Below, piece after piece: positions 27,018 through 35,560 of a stretch of 54,956 bases of DNA. A model generated the notes under the pieces. That model did not search any database and was not told where the DNA came from. It worked only from the letters and a program-made list of their open reading frames with translations. The stretch's first letter is position 1. Each line of letters begins with the position of its first letter. Location of the stretch: the NCBI GenBank assembly GCA_937952245.1, contig CALFYS010000139.1, positions 1-54,956 on the forward strand, given 5' to 3'. The position numbers and the translations under genes are program-made. The stretch comes from an uncultured Alphaproteobacteria bacterium (GTDB lineage: Bacteria; Pseudomonadota; Alphaproteobacteria; Puniceispirillales; UBA1172).

Positions 27018-28739
27018 ATGTCATCAAATTGGGATAAATCAAAACTGCCAAGCCGTTATGTTTCCGTTGGCCCTGAACGTGCCCCGCATCGTTCTTATTA
27101 CTACGCCATGGGCATGACCGAAGAAGAAATCAACCAACCGCTCGTGGGGGTTGTCACCACTTGGAACGAAGCGGCGCCTTGTAACATCACCCTTGATCGT
27201 CAGGCGAAAGCCGCGAAAAGAGGCGTGGCTGAACACAGCGGCTCCCCTCGTGAGTTTACCACCATCACCGTAACCGACGGCATCGCCATGGGGCATCAGG
27301 GGATGAAATCATCGCTGGTCAGCCGTGAAGTGATCGCTGATTCGATTGAATTGACGGTTCGTGGCCATTGTTATGATGCTTTGGTTGGTCTTGCCGGTTG
27401 TGATAAATCGCTGCCCGGCGTGATGATGGCCATGGCACGATTGAACGTACCATCTGTCTTTATGTATGGCGGGTCAATCTTGCCCGGCCGTTTCCGTGAT
27501 CGTGACGTGACGGTTCAGGATGTGTTTGAAGCTGTTGGCGCGCACGCCGCGGGCAATATGTCCGATGAAGACCTGCATGAATTGGAATGTGTGGCGTGCC
27601 CATCAGCCGGGTCATGCGGTGGTCAGTTTACCGCCAACACCATGGCTTGTGTATCCGAAGCGATTGGCCTTGCCATTCCCGGGTCTGCTGGCGCGCCAGC
27701 CCCTTATGAAACCCGCGATGAATATGCTTATCATTCCGGTCGGGTGGTGATGGATTTGCTGAAAACAAACCTGCGCCCACGTGATATTTTAACCCGCAAA
27801 GCCTTTGAAAACGCGGCCACTGTTGTGGCGGCATCTGGGGGGTCAACCAACGCTGGCCTGCACTTGCCGGCGATGGCAGCGGAATGCGGAATTGAATTTG
27901 ACCTGCATGACGTGGCGGAAATCTTTAAGAAAACCCCTTATATCGCTGACCTGAAGCCGGGCGGTAAATATGTCGCCAAAGATATGTTTGATATTGGCGG
28001 CGTGCCTGTTTTGCTGAAAGCGTTGCTGGATGGCGGTTATATCCATGGCGATTGCATCACCGTTACGGGCAAAACCATGGCGGAAAACCTTGCCGATATT
28101 ACCATCCCCGCCAATCAGGATGTCATCTACACCACCGATAACCCGCTGTCTCCAACAGGCGGCGTTGTTGGCCTGAAAGGCAATCTTGCGCCAGAAGGGG
28201 CGTTGGTAAAGGTCGCGGGTATGAAAAACCTTGTCTTTACTGGTGTTGCCCGTTGTTTTGACAGCGAAGAAGAAGCCTTCACCGCTGTTGAAAACCGCGA
28301 TTACAAAGAAGGTGATGTTATTGTCATCCGTTATGAAGGGCCAAAAGGTGGTCCTGGGATGCGCGAAATGCTCGCCACCACCGCCGCGATTTATGGTCAA
28401 GGCATGGGGGATAAGGTTGCGCTCATCACTGATGGCCGTTTCTCAGGGGCGACCCGTGGGTTCTGTATCGGCCATGTCGGGCCTGAAGCCGCTGTTGGTG
28501 GGCCTATTGGCTTGCTGAAAGATGGCGATAAAATCACCATCGACGCGATCAAAAACACCATTGATGTTGACCTGACCGACGCGGAATTGGAAGAACGCCG
28601 CAAAGCATGGACACCACGTGAGACCGATTATCAATCCGGCACCTTGTGGAAATATGCCCAAACAGTGGGTTCAGCCGAAAAGGGCGCGTTAACCCATCCG
28701 GGTGGTAAGGCTGAAAAGCATACCTACGCTGATATTTAA
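27018..28739 (+). CDS. ilvD: Dihydroxy-acid dehydratase
   Basis: 573-residue iron-sulfur enzyme that dehydrates 2,3-dihydroxy acids in isoleucine, valine and leucine synthesis. The cluster cysteines are in AAPCNIT, AGCDKSLPGVMMAM and CPSAGSCGG; GRFSGATRGFCIGHVGPEA is the conserved C-terminal segment. It is the shorter (about 570 residues) type. The ATG at 27018 has a strong GGAGG five bases upstream, so the in-frame GTG within the valS end is not used. It ends at a strong terminator, closing the pcm-like-to-ilvD run. Confidence 0.95.
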   Translation: MSSNWDKSKLPSRYVSVGPERAPHRSYYYAMGMTEEEINQPLVGVVTTWNEAAPCNITLDRQAKAAKRGVAEHSGSPREFTTITVTDGIAMGHQGMKSSLVSREVIADSIELTVRGHCYDALVGLAGCDKSLPGVMMAMARLNVPSVFMYGGSILPGRFRDRDVTVQDVFEAVGAHAAGNMSDEDLHELECVACPSAGSCGGQFTANTMACVSEAIGLAIPGSAGAPAPYETRDEYAYHSGRVVMDLLKTNLRPRDILTRKAFENAATVVAASGGSTNAGLHLPAMAAECGIEFDLHDVAEIFKKTPYIADLKPGGKYVAKDMFDIGGVPVLLKALLDGGYIHGDCITVTGKTMAENLADITIPANQDVIYTTDNPLSPTGGVVGLKGNLAPEGALVKVAGMKNLVFTGVARCFDSEEEAFTAVENRDYKEGDVIVIRYEGPKGGPGMREMLATTAAIYGQGMGDKVALITDGRFSGATRGFCIGHVGPEAAVGGPIGLLKDGDKITIDAIKNTIDVDLTDAELEERRKAWTPRETDYQSGTLWKYAQTVGSAEKGALTHPGGKAEKHTYADI

Positions 28740-28763
28740 TTAGCGGTCATAAAAAAGATATTT

Positions 28764-28789
28764 AAAAGGGGCGGTTACGCCCCTTTTTT
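28764..28789 (+). terminator. Intrinsic terminator after ilvD (probably bidirectional)
   Basis: AAAAGGGGCG (28764-28773), loop GTTA and CGCCCCTTTTTT form a GC-rich stem with a T-tail, and an A-run on the other side can serve convergent xthA. Confidence 0.92.
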
Positions 28790-28799
28790 CATGCGATGA

Positions 28800-29597
28800 T
28801 TAAACGTGAATTCGGCACCAAACCGGCGTATGGTCACTGGCGCGATCATTGCCTCTGGGCGATTTATCAATCCCAACTTCAATCAATCGGTCGCTGGCTT
28901 CAGCATTGGTCAGGACATGGTCAATCCGGATGCCATGGTCTTTCTGCCACGCCCCGCCTTGGTAATCCCAAAAACTGTAAGCAATGGCGTTCGGGTGAAA
29001 CGCCCGCCAAGCATCGGTATACCCCAGCCATTTCAGGCGTTGAAACGCCGCCAAGGTCAACGGGTGGTGCAGGGCATCGCCATGCCATTTATCAACATCC
29101 CAGCAATCTTCCGCCTTGGGGATAATGTTAAAATCACCGGTCAATAAAACAGGCCGCTGGCTTTGGTTTAAGGCATCGGCACGGTGCTGCAATCGTTTGA
29201 ACCAATCCAGTTTATAGGCCAATTTCGGGTGCATCCCGCCGTCATCAGCTTGCACCGGATTGCCATTCGGCAAATACAGCCCCGCCATGGTGAAATCACC
29301 AATATCAACCTCGATATAGCGGGCTTGTTCATCTTCCATACTGTCATCCAGCAGGGGCAGGCCACGGCGCACATCATCAAAACCGACCCGGCTGGCCACC
29401 GCGACACCATTATAGGTTTTCTGGCCATGGGTATGAATTTCATAGCCAGCGTCGGTGAAAAGCTCACGCGGGAAATTTTCATCCATGGATTTGATTTCCT
29501 GCATGAACAGAATATCGGTATCGCTGGCTTTCAACCAGTCGATCACTTGCGGCCCACGGACTTTGATGGAATTGACGTTCCAGCTGGCGATTTTCAA
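28800..29597 (-). CDS. xthA: Exodeoxyribonuclease III / AP endonuclease
   Basis: 265-residue exonuclease III family enzyme of base-excision repair. Catalytic segments: LFMQEIKS (Glu), LYLPNG (Tyr), LLTGDFNI (Asp, Asn) and ASDHTPVW (His). The start is uncertain. A TTG at 29597, four bases after the erpA stop, gives the family N-terminus (M)KIASWNVNSIKVR. An ATG at 29645 would add 16 residues overlapping erpA and has no ribosome-binding site. Coupled translation from erpA is the likely route. Confidence 0.9.
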   Translation of the reverse strand: MKIASWNVNSIKVRGPQVIDWLKASDTDILFMQEIKSMDENFPRELFTDAGYEIHTHGQKTYNGVAVASRVGFDDVRRGLPLLDDSMEDEQARYIEVDIGDFTMAGLYLPNGNPVQADDGGMHPKLAYKLDWFKRLQHRADALNQSQRPVLLTGDFNIIPKAEDCWDVDKWHGDALHHPLTLAAFQRLKWLGYTDAWRAFHPNAIAYSFWDYQGGAWQKDHGIRIDHVLTNAEASDRLIEVGIDKSPRGNDRASDHTPVWCRIHV

Positions 29598-29601
29598 CGG
29601 A

Positions 29602-29967
29602 TTAGATGGCAAAAGACGTTCCACACCCACATGATGCTGTGGCATTGGGGTTAGAGACTTGGAAATAACTGCCGATCAACTCCTGAACGTAATCCAGCTG
29701 GCTTCCCGCCAAAAATTCAAGCGACATGGTATCCACCACGATTTGCACAGTCTCACCATCGGAGGATTGGCGGGTGATCACTTTATCGTCATCTTCAATG
29801 GCATCGACAATGCTAAATTCATACTGAAAACCTGAACAGCCGCCGCCCAATACCGCCACACGGAAGATATTGCCGTCTTCGGTTTTGATCAGCGTGGCGA
29901 CACGATCAACCGCCGCGTCGGTCAGGTCAAATTCAGTGGTGCTAAGAAGATTTAAATCATTCATCAT
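29602..29967 (-). CDS. erpA: A-type iron-sulfur cluster insertion protein
   Basis: 121-residue ErpA/IscA family protein that carries and delivers Fe-S clusters. The three ligand cysteines are in GGGCSGFQY and SCGCGTSF near the C-terminus. Among three closely spaced in-frame ATGs the one at 29967 has GGA five bases upstream. It is expressed with xthA and divergent from dgt, an order conserved in alphaproteobacteria. Confidence 0.92.
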   Translation of the reverse strand: MMNDLNLLSTTEFDLTDAAVDRVATLIKTEDGNIFRVAVLGGGCSGFQYEFSIVDAIEDDDKVITRQSSDGETVQIVVDTMSLEFLAGSQLDYVQELIGSYFQVSNPNATASCGCGTSFAI

Positions 29968-29992
29968 GATCATCCGTTATCAATATAGATTT

Positions 29993-30021
29993 AATATAAT
30001 CAGCCTCAGGTGATGTTGCAA
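29993..30021 (-). promoter_or_regulatory. Putative promoter of erpA-xthA
   Basis: On the minus strand TTGCAA (30021-30016) and TATATT (29998-29993) are 17 bases apart, about 25 bases before the erpA start. Confidence 0.5.
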
Positions 30022-30097
30022 GCAACCCTGATGACAGAATTTAATAAAACAAGGGGTTAAAACCACATGAAGCCCAATCATTAAGGGCAATAATAAA

Positions 30098-30133
30098 TTG
30101 AACCAAGCCCCACAATATCGTAGGTTTAAACCT
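30098..30133 (+). promoter_or_regulatory. Putative dgt promoter with a palindrome over the -10 box
   Basis: TTGAAC (30098-30103) and TAGGTT (30121-30126) are 17 bases apart. The perfect palindrome AGGTTTAAACCT (30122-30133) covers the -10 region, as an operator would. No matching regulator is recognised. Confidence 0.35.
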
Positions 30134-30158
30134 GTTCTTTCAACGCATACTGAAACCA

Positions 30159-31352
30159 ATGGCCGACAGCACTTTAGCCCCATATGCCGCCCAGCACAGC
30201 ACGTCCAAAGGTCGTTTATTGACGGTCAAAGCGGCTGATGCTGAAATTGGCAATCATGACCCGCGCACGGCTTTTCAACGTGATCGTGATCGGATTATCC
30301 ATTGTTCGGCTTTCCGCCGCCTGAAACATAAAACCCAAGTCTTTATTTATCACGAAGGCGATTATTTCCGCACCCGATTGACCCATTCGCTTGAAGTGGC
30401 GCAGATCACCCGTGCCATTTGCCGGCAATTGCGCTTGGATGATGATTTGGCCGAGGCCATCGCCTTGGCGCATGATTTGGGGCATACGCCTTTTGGCCAT
30501 GCCGGAGAAACCGAATTAAACCAAGCCATGCATGATGTCGGCGGTTTTGACCATAATGAACAGACCATCCGCATCCTGACCAAACTTGAACATTGTTATG
30601 CTGAATTTGATGGGCTGAACCTGACATGGGAAACCTTGGAAGGCATCGCCAAACACAATGGGCCTGTGACCGATATTCGCCCCAGCATCGCCGCCCTTGA
30701 TGCGGCGTTTTCCTTAAACCTGAATAGTTACGCCAGTTTAGAAGCCCAAGTGGCGGCGTTGTCTGATGATATTGCCTATCTTGCCCATGATTGCGATGAT
30801 GGCATCAGGGCAGGGCTGCTCAACCCCCGTGAAATGCAGGATTTGCCCTTGGTGGGCGGGATTTTAAAAACCCTTGATGCTCAATATGGCGCGATTGAAA
30901 CCTCACGCCTTGTCCATGAATTGACCCGCCGCCTGATCAGCCTTGCTGTTTCTGATCTTGTTGATGAATCAAAGCGGCGCTTGGCTGAACACGCGCCGAA
31001 ATCCGCTGATGATGTTCGCGCCGCCCATCAAGCTTTAATCGGATTTTCCGATGGCATGGCAAAAGATTTGGAGACGGTGAAAGCCTATCTCTTTACCCAT
31101 GTCTATCGCCATTACAAAGTCAACCGCATGACCAGCAAAGCCAAACGTGTGATGCGACAGCTCTATGAATTGTTTATGGAACAGACCAATACCTTGCCGC
31201 AAGATTGGCAAATGGTTGACGGCACGCCCATTGGTGATTTAAGTCATGCTGATCGTGCGCGCCATATCGCTGATTATCTGGCCAGCATGACAGACCGTTA
31301 CGCCATGATGGAACATGAACGCCTGTTCGATCTTGGCCCTATTTTGAGATAA
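30159..31352 (+). CDS. dgt: Deoxyguanosinetriphosphate triphosphohydrolase-like protein
   Basis: 397-residue HD-domain dNTP triphosphohydrolase of the Dgt family, which hydrolyses dNTPs to deoxynucleoside and triphosphate. The N-terminal RTAFQRDRDRIIHCSAFRRLKHKTQVF and the metal site HSLEV with HDLGHTPFGHAGE are clear, and the later conserved Asp lies in SDDIAYLAHDCDDGI. The stop directly abuts the argS start. The order erpA/dgt/argS is widely conserved in the class. Confidence 0.92.
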   Translation: MADSTLAPYAAQHSTSKGRLLTVKAADAEIGNHDPRTAFQRDRDRIIHCSAFRRLKHKTQVFIYHEGDYFRTRLTHSLEVAQITRAICRQLRLDDDLAEAIALAHDLGHTPFGHAGETELNQAMHDVGGFDHNEQTIRILTKLEHCYAEFDGLNLTWETLEGIAKHNGPVTDIRPSIAALDAAFSLNLNSYASLEAQVAALSDDIAYLAHDCDDGIRAGLLNPREMQDLPLVGGILKTLDAQYGAIETSRLVHELTRRLISLAVSDLVDESKRRLAEHAPKSADDVRAAHQALIGFSDGMAKDLETVKAYLFTHVYRHYKVNRMTSKAKRVMRQLYELFMEQTNTLPQDWQMVDGTPIGDLSHADRARHIADYLASMTDRYAMMEHERLFDLGPILR

Positions 31353-33080
31353 ATGATGAATATATACGCCCATTTTGAAGTTGAAATTCGTGGTATTATT
31401 ACAGCCTTAGCGGCGGAAGGGGCTTTGCCCCAAGATTTGGACACAAGCCGGATTACGTGCGAATCTCCGCGTGACCCATCCCATGGCGATTTGGCATCAA
31501 ACGCGGCGATGGTGCTGGCCAAGCCCGCGTCCATGCCGCCGCGGCAATTGGCTGAAAAAATCGCTGAAAAATTGCAAGCGGTGGATGGCATCACAGGCGT
31601 TGAGATCGCAGGGCCTGGGTTTATCAACATCAAGCTCAGCCCTGATTGCTGGCAAGACCGGATCACCGATATTCTGAACGCTGGCACAAATTGGGGGCGC
31701 AGCGATAAAGGCAAAGGGCATCATGTGAATGTCGAATATGTCTCCGCCAATCCAACAGGGCCTTTGCACGCCGCCCATGCCCGTGGGGCGATCATTGGTG
31801 ATGCCATGGCGGCATTGCTGGAATTTGCGGGCTATACCGTCACCCGCGAATATTACATCAATGACGCGGGCGCGCAGGTGGATACTTTGGCACAATCAGC
31901 CTATCTCCGCTATCGTGAAGCGCGGGGTGACGATATTGGTGAAATCCCTCAAGGGTTCTATCCGGGCGATTACTTAAAAGAAACAGGCCAAAAATTAGCT
32001 GAGAAATTTGGCGATCAATGGATGGATGCCGAAGAAAGCGCATGGCTTGAGCCGATCCGTGATTTCGCCATTAATGACATGATGGAAGGCATCAAAAAAG
32101 ACCTCAAGCGTCTTGGGATAAATATGGATGTGTTTTCATCCGAACGGGCGTTGGTCAAAGATGGCACGGTTGACAAAACCATGGAAAACCTTGCCCAAAA
32201 AGGTTTGATTTATGAAGGCGTGCTGGAACCGCCAAAGGGCAAAACCCCCGAAGATTGGGAGCCAAGAGAGCAAACCTTGTTCAAAGCCACGGATTATGGG
32301 GATGATACCGACCGCCCCATCAAAAAATCAGATGGCACGTGGACGTATTTTGCCTCCGATGTGGCGTATCACTTGGATAAACTATCCCGTGGCAGTGAAC
32401 GTCTGATCAATATCTGGGGGGCTGACCATGGCGGTTATGTCAAACGAATGCAGGCCGCTGTTGCCGCGTTGAGCGGTGAAAAAGACGCGCTTGATGTTCG
32501 GCTTTGCCAATTGGTCAATCTAATGGATAAAGGCAAGCCTGTGAAAATGTCAAAGCGGGCAGGGACATTTGTCACGCTTTCGGATGTGTTGGATAGTGTC
32601 GGCAAAGATATTTTGCGCTTTATCATGCTGACCCGCCGCAGCGACCAATCGATGGATTTCGATTACGCGAAAGTCACCGAACAATCGCGTGAAAACCCTG
32701 TTTTCTATGTGCAATATGCCCATGCCCGCGCCATGTCGGTTTTAAAGCAAGCCCCGATTAAGGCGGATGCCTCCGCGGATCTGTCGCTTTTGTCTGATGA
32801 AGCTGAACTGACCTTAATCCGCATGATGGCATCCTACCCTCGCTTTATCGAAGCGGCGGCGGAAGCCCATGAACCGCATCGCATCGCGTTCTACCTCAAT
32901 GATCTGGCGGCAAGTTTCCACGCGCTGTGGAACAAAGGCCGTGATCACCCTGAATTGAAATTTATTATCGACGATAATGAAGCCCTGACCGCCGCCCGAT
33001 TGCGGATGGTTGAAGCAACAGGATTGGTGATCCGTTCCGGTCTTGCTATGCTGGGTGTGGAAGCCGCGAAGGAGATGTAA
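31353..33080 (+). CDS. argS: Arginyl-tRNA synthetase
   Basis: 575-residue class I synthetase charging tRNA-Arg. The HIGH-equivalent motif is SANPTGPLHAAHARG near residue 130, and a KMSK-like VKMSKRAGTFV lies near residue 398. An N-terminal Add1 domain and a C-terminal DALR anticodon-binding domain flank the core. Its start follows the dgt stop without a gap (a second ATG at 31356 is equally possible), and its stop overlaps the next start as TAATG. Confidence 0.95.
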   Translation: MMNIYAHFEVEIRGIITALAAEGALPQDLDTSRITCESPRDPSHGDLASNAAMVLAKPASMPPRQLAEKIAEKLQAVDGITGVEIAGPGFINIKLSPDCWQDRITDILNAGTNWGRSDKGKGHHVNVEYVSANPTGPLHAAHARGAIIGDAMAALLEFAGYTVTREYYINDAGAQVDTLAQSAYLRYREARGDDIGEIPQGFYPGDYLKETGQKLAEKFGDQWMDAEESAWLEPIRDFAINDMMEGIKKDLKRLGINMDVFSSERALVKDGTVDKTMENLAQKGLIYEGVLEPPKGKTPEDWEPREQTLFKATDYGDDTDRPIKKSDGTWTYFASDVAYHLDKLSRGSERLINIWGADHGGYVKRMQAAVAALSGEKDALDVRLCQLVNLMDKGKPVKMSKRAGTFVTLSDVLDSVGKDILRFIMLTRRSDQSMDFDYAKVTEQSRENPVFYVQYAHARAMSVLKQAPIKADASADLSLLSDEAELTLIRMMASYPRFIEAAAEAHEPHRIAFYLNDLAASFHALWNKGRDHPELKFIIDDNEALTAARLRMVEATGLVIRSGLAMLGVEAAKEM

Positions 33081-34027
33081 TGGCACGGGCTGATGGTGAC
33101 AGAAACAGTTTTTCACCGCTGATGTTGATCGGCGGCGGTATTCTTGTGGCCAGCATCACTTTTGGCGGGGCGTATCTGTGGCTTGGCCAATCTTCATCTG
33201 ATCAATTGGTGGTGATCAAAGCCCCCACCACGCCCGTCAGGGTTGCGCCTGAAGACCGGGGCGGGCTTAAGCTCAATTCCATCGACAGTCCGGTGATGGA
33301 TTTATTGGTCGAACAAGCCAATCAAGACGATAAAGACGCTGAAGTGCTTGTTCCGCCAGAATCAGAACCTGAACTGCCGCCGATTGAGGTGGCTGAAACC
33401 GTAAACACTGAAGAGGAAGCGGCTGTTGAGGCTTCACCAGAAGTGGTCGAGGATTCTCAACCGGAAGTGACCGATAATCAGGCTGAAAACGATCAAGCCA
33501 CCATCACTGAAGATACCCCTCAACCGGCACAGGCGGAAACCGTGGTCAGCACGGATACCAGTGATAATGGCGATAGCGTGGAAGCCGAAGAAGCCCCTGA
33601 AACTAAACCCGCTGAAACCCAGACTTCAGAAAAACAGACAGTTGAAAATGACCAGCCTGAAAGCAATGCATCCGATGATGAGATTGCCGATGCCATTTCG
33701 TCATTGTCTTCAGACCAATCGCAATTGCAACCTGAACCCAAGCCAGAAACGCCGAAAATCGTCCCGCCATCCAATCAAGATGCCCCTCGATTTGTTGTGC
33801 AATTCGCGGCGTTTAAAAGCGAAACACGGGCAAAAAACACCGCCGCTGTTCTCGCCACGAAACACGCTTCACGCCTAAATGAAATCACCTTAGGCTATAT
33901 GAGGCGCGATGAATATTGGCGGGTGGTCACGGAACCCATGCCACGGGCGGATGCCACGTCACTTTGCCGGATGTTCCGTTCGGTGGGGCAAGATTGCATC
34001 ACCAAGTTAATGGAACAGCCGCAATGA
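33080..34027 (+). CDS. SPOR domain membrane protein
   Basis: 315-residue bitopic inner-membrane protein. One helix near residues 14-35 (LMLIGGGILVASITFGGAYLWL) is followed by a long acidic, Pro/Glu/Thr-rich periplasmic linker (about 60-230) and a C-terminal SPOR domain (RFVVQFAAFKSETRAKNTAAVLATKH to the end) that binds denuded peptidoglycan at division sites. It overlaps argS by one base and scpA by four. It occupies the place of the SPOR gene conserved before nagZ in other alphaproteobacteria, but nagZ is absent here. Confidence 0.88.
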   Translation: MARADGDRNSFSPLMLIGGGILVASITFGGAYLWLGQSSSDQLVVIKAPTTPVRVAPEDRGGLKLNSIDSPVMDLLVEQANQDDKDAEVLVPPESEPELPPIEVAETVNTEEEAAVEASPEVVEDSQPEVTDNQAENDQATITEDTPQPAQAETVVSTDTSDNGDSVEAEEAPETKPAETQTSEKQTVENDQPESNASDDEIADAISSLSSDQSQLQPEPKPETPKIVPPSNQDAPRFVVQFAAFKSETRAKNTAAVLATKHASRLNEITLGYMRRDEYWRVVTEPMPRADATSLCRMFRSVGQDCITKLMEQPQ

Positions 34028-34839
34028 TGGATACGAACGATTTTGATCAATCCGCATCCAAGGCGCGCCCCATTGATCAAGATGGCCAAATGTCCTTGTT
34101 TGTCATCCTTGATGGGTTTGAAGGGCCGATTGACCTGCTGTTGACCTTGGCGCGGGATCAGAAAGTTGATCTCAGCAAGATTGCTATTCTGCCCTTGGCC
34201 GAACAATATCTGGCCTTTATCCAAAACGCCCGTGATTTGGATATTGATGTAGCGGCGGATTATTTGGTGATGGCGGCGTGGCTGGCCTATTTGAAATCAA
34301 GATTGCTGCTGCCTGACCCAGAACCCGAAGAACAAGATGAATTGGAAAACATGGCCGATGCCTTGAAATTCCAATTGATGAAACTGGAAGCCATGCAAAA
34401 AGCAGGGCAACAATTAATGGCGCTGCCACGTTTGGGGCAAGACAGATTCGCCAATGGCCAGCCTGAAAAATTCACCGTCACGGAAAATGTTGCCTTTACC
34501 GCCACCTTGTTTGATTTGCTGAAGACCTATGGTCATATGGCCTCCCAAAAAGAAGCCTCAACCTTAACGATTTCAGCGACAAAACTTTATTCCGTGGAAG
34601 AAGCGGTGAAACGTTTGCAGCATTTGATTGGGCGCACCCCGGGGTGGACAACCTTGCAATCCTTTATGCCGCCCGGCCTTGATACGCCCATGGACAGACG
34701 TTCGGCATTGGCATCGCATTTTACCGCCTCCCTTGAAATGGTTCGTGATGGCGCGTTAAAATTGCGACAGGAATCAGAATTCGGGCCCATTTGGCTTTCC
34801 CAAACATCACAGAAACCTTCACGTAACGAACAAAGTTGA
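34024..34839 (+). CDS. scpA: Segregation and condensation protein A
   Basis: 271-residue kleisin that bridges SMC heads and binds ScpB in chromosome condensation. The diagnostic N-terminus is FEGPIDLLLTLARDQKVDLSKIAILPLAEQYL, followed by DYLVMAAWLAYLKSRLLLP; the C-terminal winged-helix region is RSALASHFTASLEMVRDGALKLRQ. The ATG at 34024 overlaps the SPOR stop as ATGA; an in-frame GTG-type upstream extension lies entirely inside the SPOR gene and is rejected. Confidence 0.93.
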   Translation: MMDTNDFDQSASKARPIDQDGQMSLFVILDGFEGPIDLLLTLARDQKVDLSKIAILPLAEQYLAFIQNARDLDIDVAADYLVMAAWLAYLKSRLLLPDPEPEEQDELENMADALKFQLMKLEAMQKAGQQLMALPRLGQDRFANGQPEKFTVTENVAFTATLFDLLKTYGHMASQKEASTLTISATKLYSVEEAVKRLQHLIGRTPGWTTLQSFMPPGLDTPMDRRSALASHFTASLEMVRDGALKLRQESEFGPIWLSQTSQKPSRNEQS

Positions 34840-34849
34840 GACCATCACC

Positions 34850-35560
34850 ATGGCCGATGAAATTGATTTAATCCGACCAGCACAAGTGATTGAAGCGTTG
34901 ATTTTCGCGTCAACCGAACCTGTTCTGGAACGTGTCTTGGAAAAACATTTGCCCGATGGTGTTGGCCTGACCATGGTCCTAGAAGTGATCGACAACCGTT
35001 ATGGTGAAGACAGCGGCATTGGGCTGACAAAAGTCGGGCAGGGGTGGGCGTTTCGCACCAAGCCTGAAATTTCAGCCCTGTTGAACATTGAACGCGATGC
35101 CGAACGGCCATTATCCCGCGCCGCTTTAGAAGTGGTGGCGATTATCGCCTATCACCAACCCATCACCCGCGCTGAGATTGAAGAAATCCGCGGGGTTTCC
35201 ATTTCCCGTGGGACGATGGATATTCTCTTGGAATTGGGCTGGATCAAACCGCGCGGTCGCCGCCGCACCCCGGGACGACCGCTGACATGGGGGACAACCG
35301 ATGGTTTCCTTGATCATTTCGGCCTTGAAGAGATTAGCGCTTTGCCGGGGCTTGATGAATTAAAGCAAGCCGGGTTGTTGCGCGTTGGGCAATCCATTTC
35401 TGACAGCACAGGCTTGTCGTCATTGTTCAACCGTGATGGCGAAGAAGATGCCGAAGAATTATCCGAAAACACCAGTTTCGATGATGATGAATTGCTGAAT
35501 TTCGATGACGGCGATGACATGGAAGATAGTGATGACGGAAGCGGGAGCGACGATGCTTGA
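34850..35560 (+). CDS. scpB: Segregation and condensation protein B
   Basis: 236-residue winged-helix partner of ScpA and SMC. Conserved parts are QVIEALIFASTEPV near residue 11, LSRAALEVVAIIAYHQPITRAEIEEIRGV, GRRRTPGRPLTWGTTDGFLDHFGL and LPGLDEL. The last 40 residues form an acidic tail (Asp/Glu-rich), common in the class. Ten bases follow scpA; the 3' end overlaps the ABC ATPase start by eight bases. Confidence 0.93.
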   Translation: MADEIDLIRPAQVIEALIFASTEPVLERVLEKHLPDGVGLTMVLEVIDNRYGEDSGIGLTKVGQGWAFRTKPEISALLNIERDAERPLSRAALEVVAIIAYHQPITRAEIEEIRGVSISRGTMDILLELGWIKPRGRRRTPGRPLTWGTTDGFLDHFGLEEISALPGLDELKQAGLLRVGQSISDSTGLSSLFNRDGEEDAEELSENTSFDDDELLNFDDGDDMEDSDDGSGSDDA

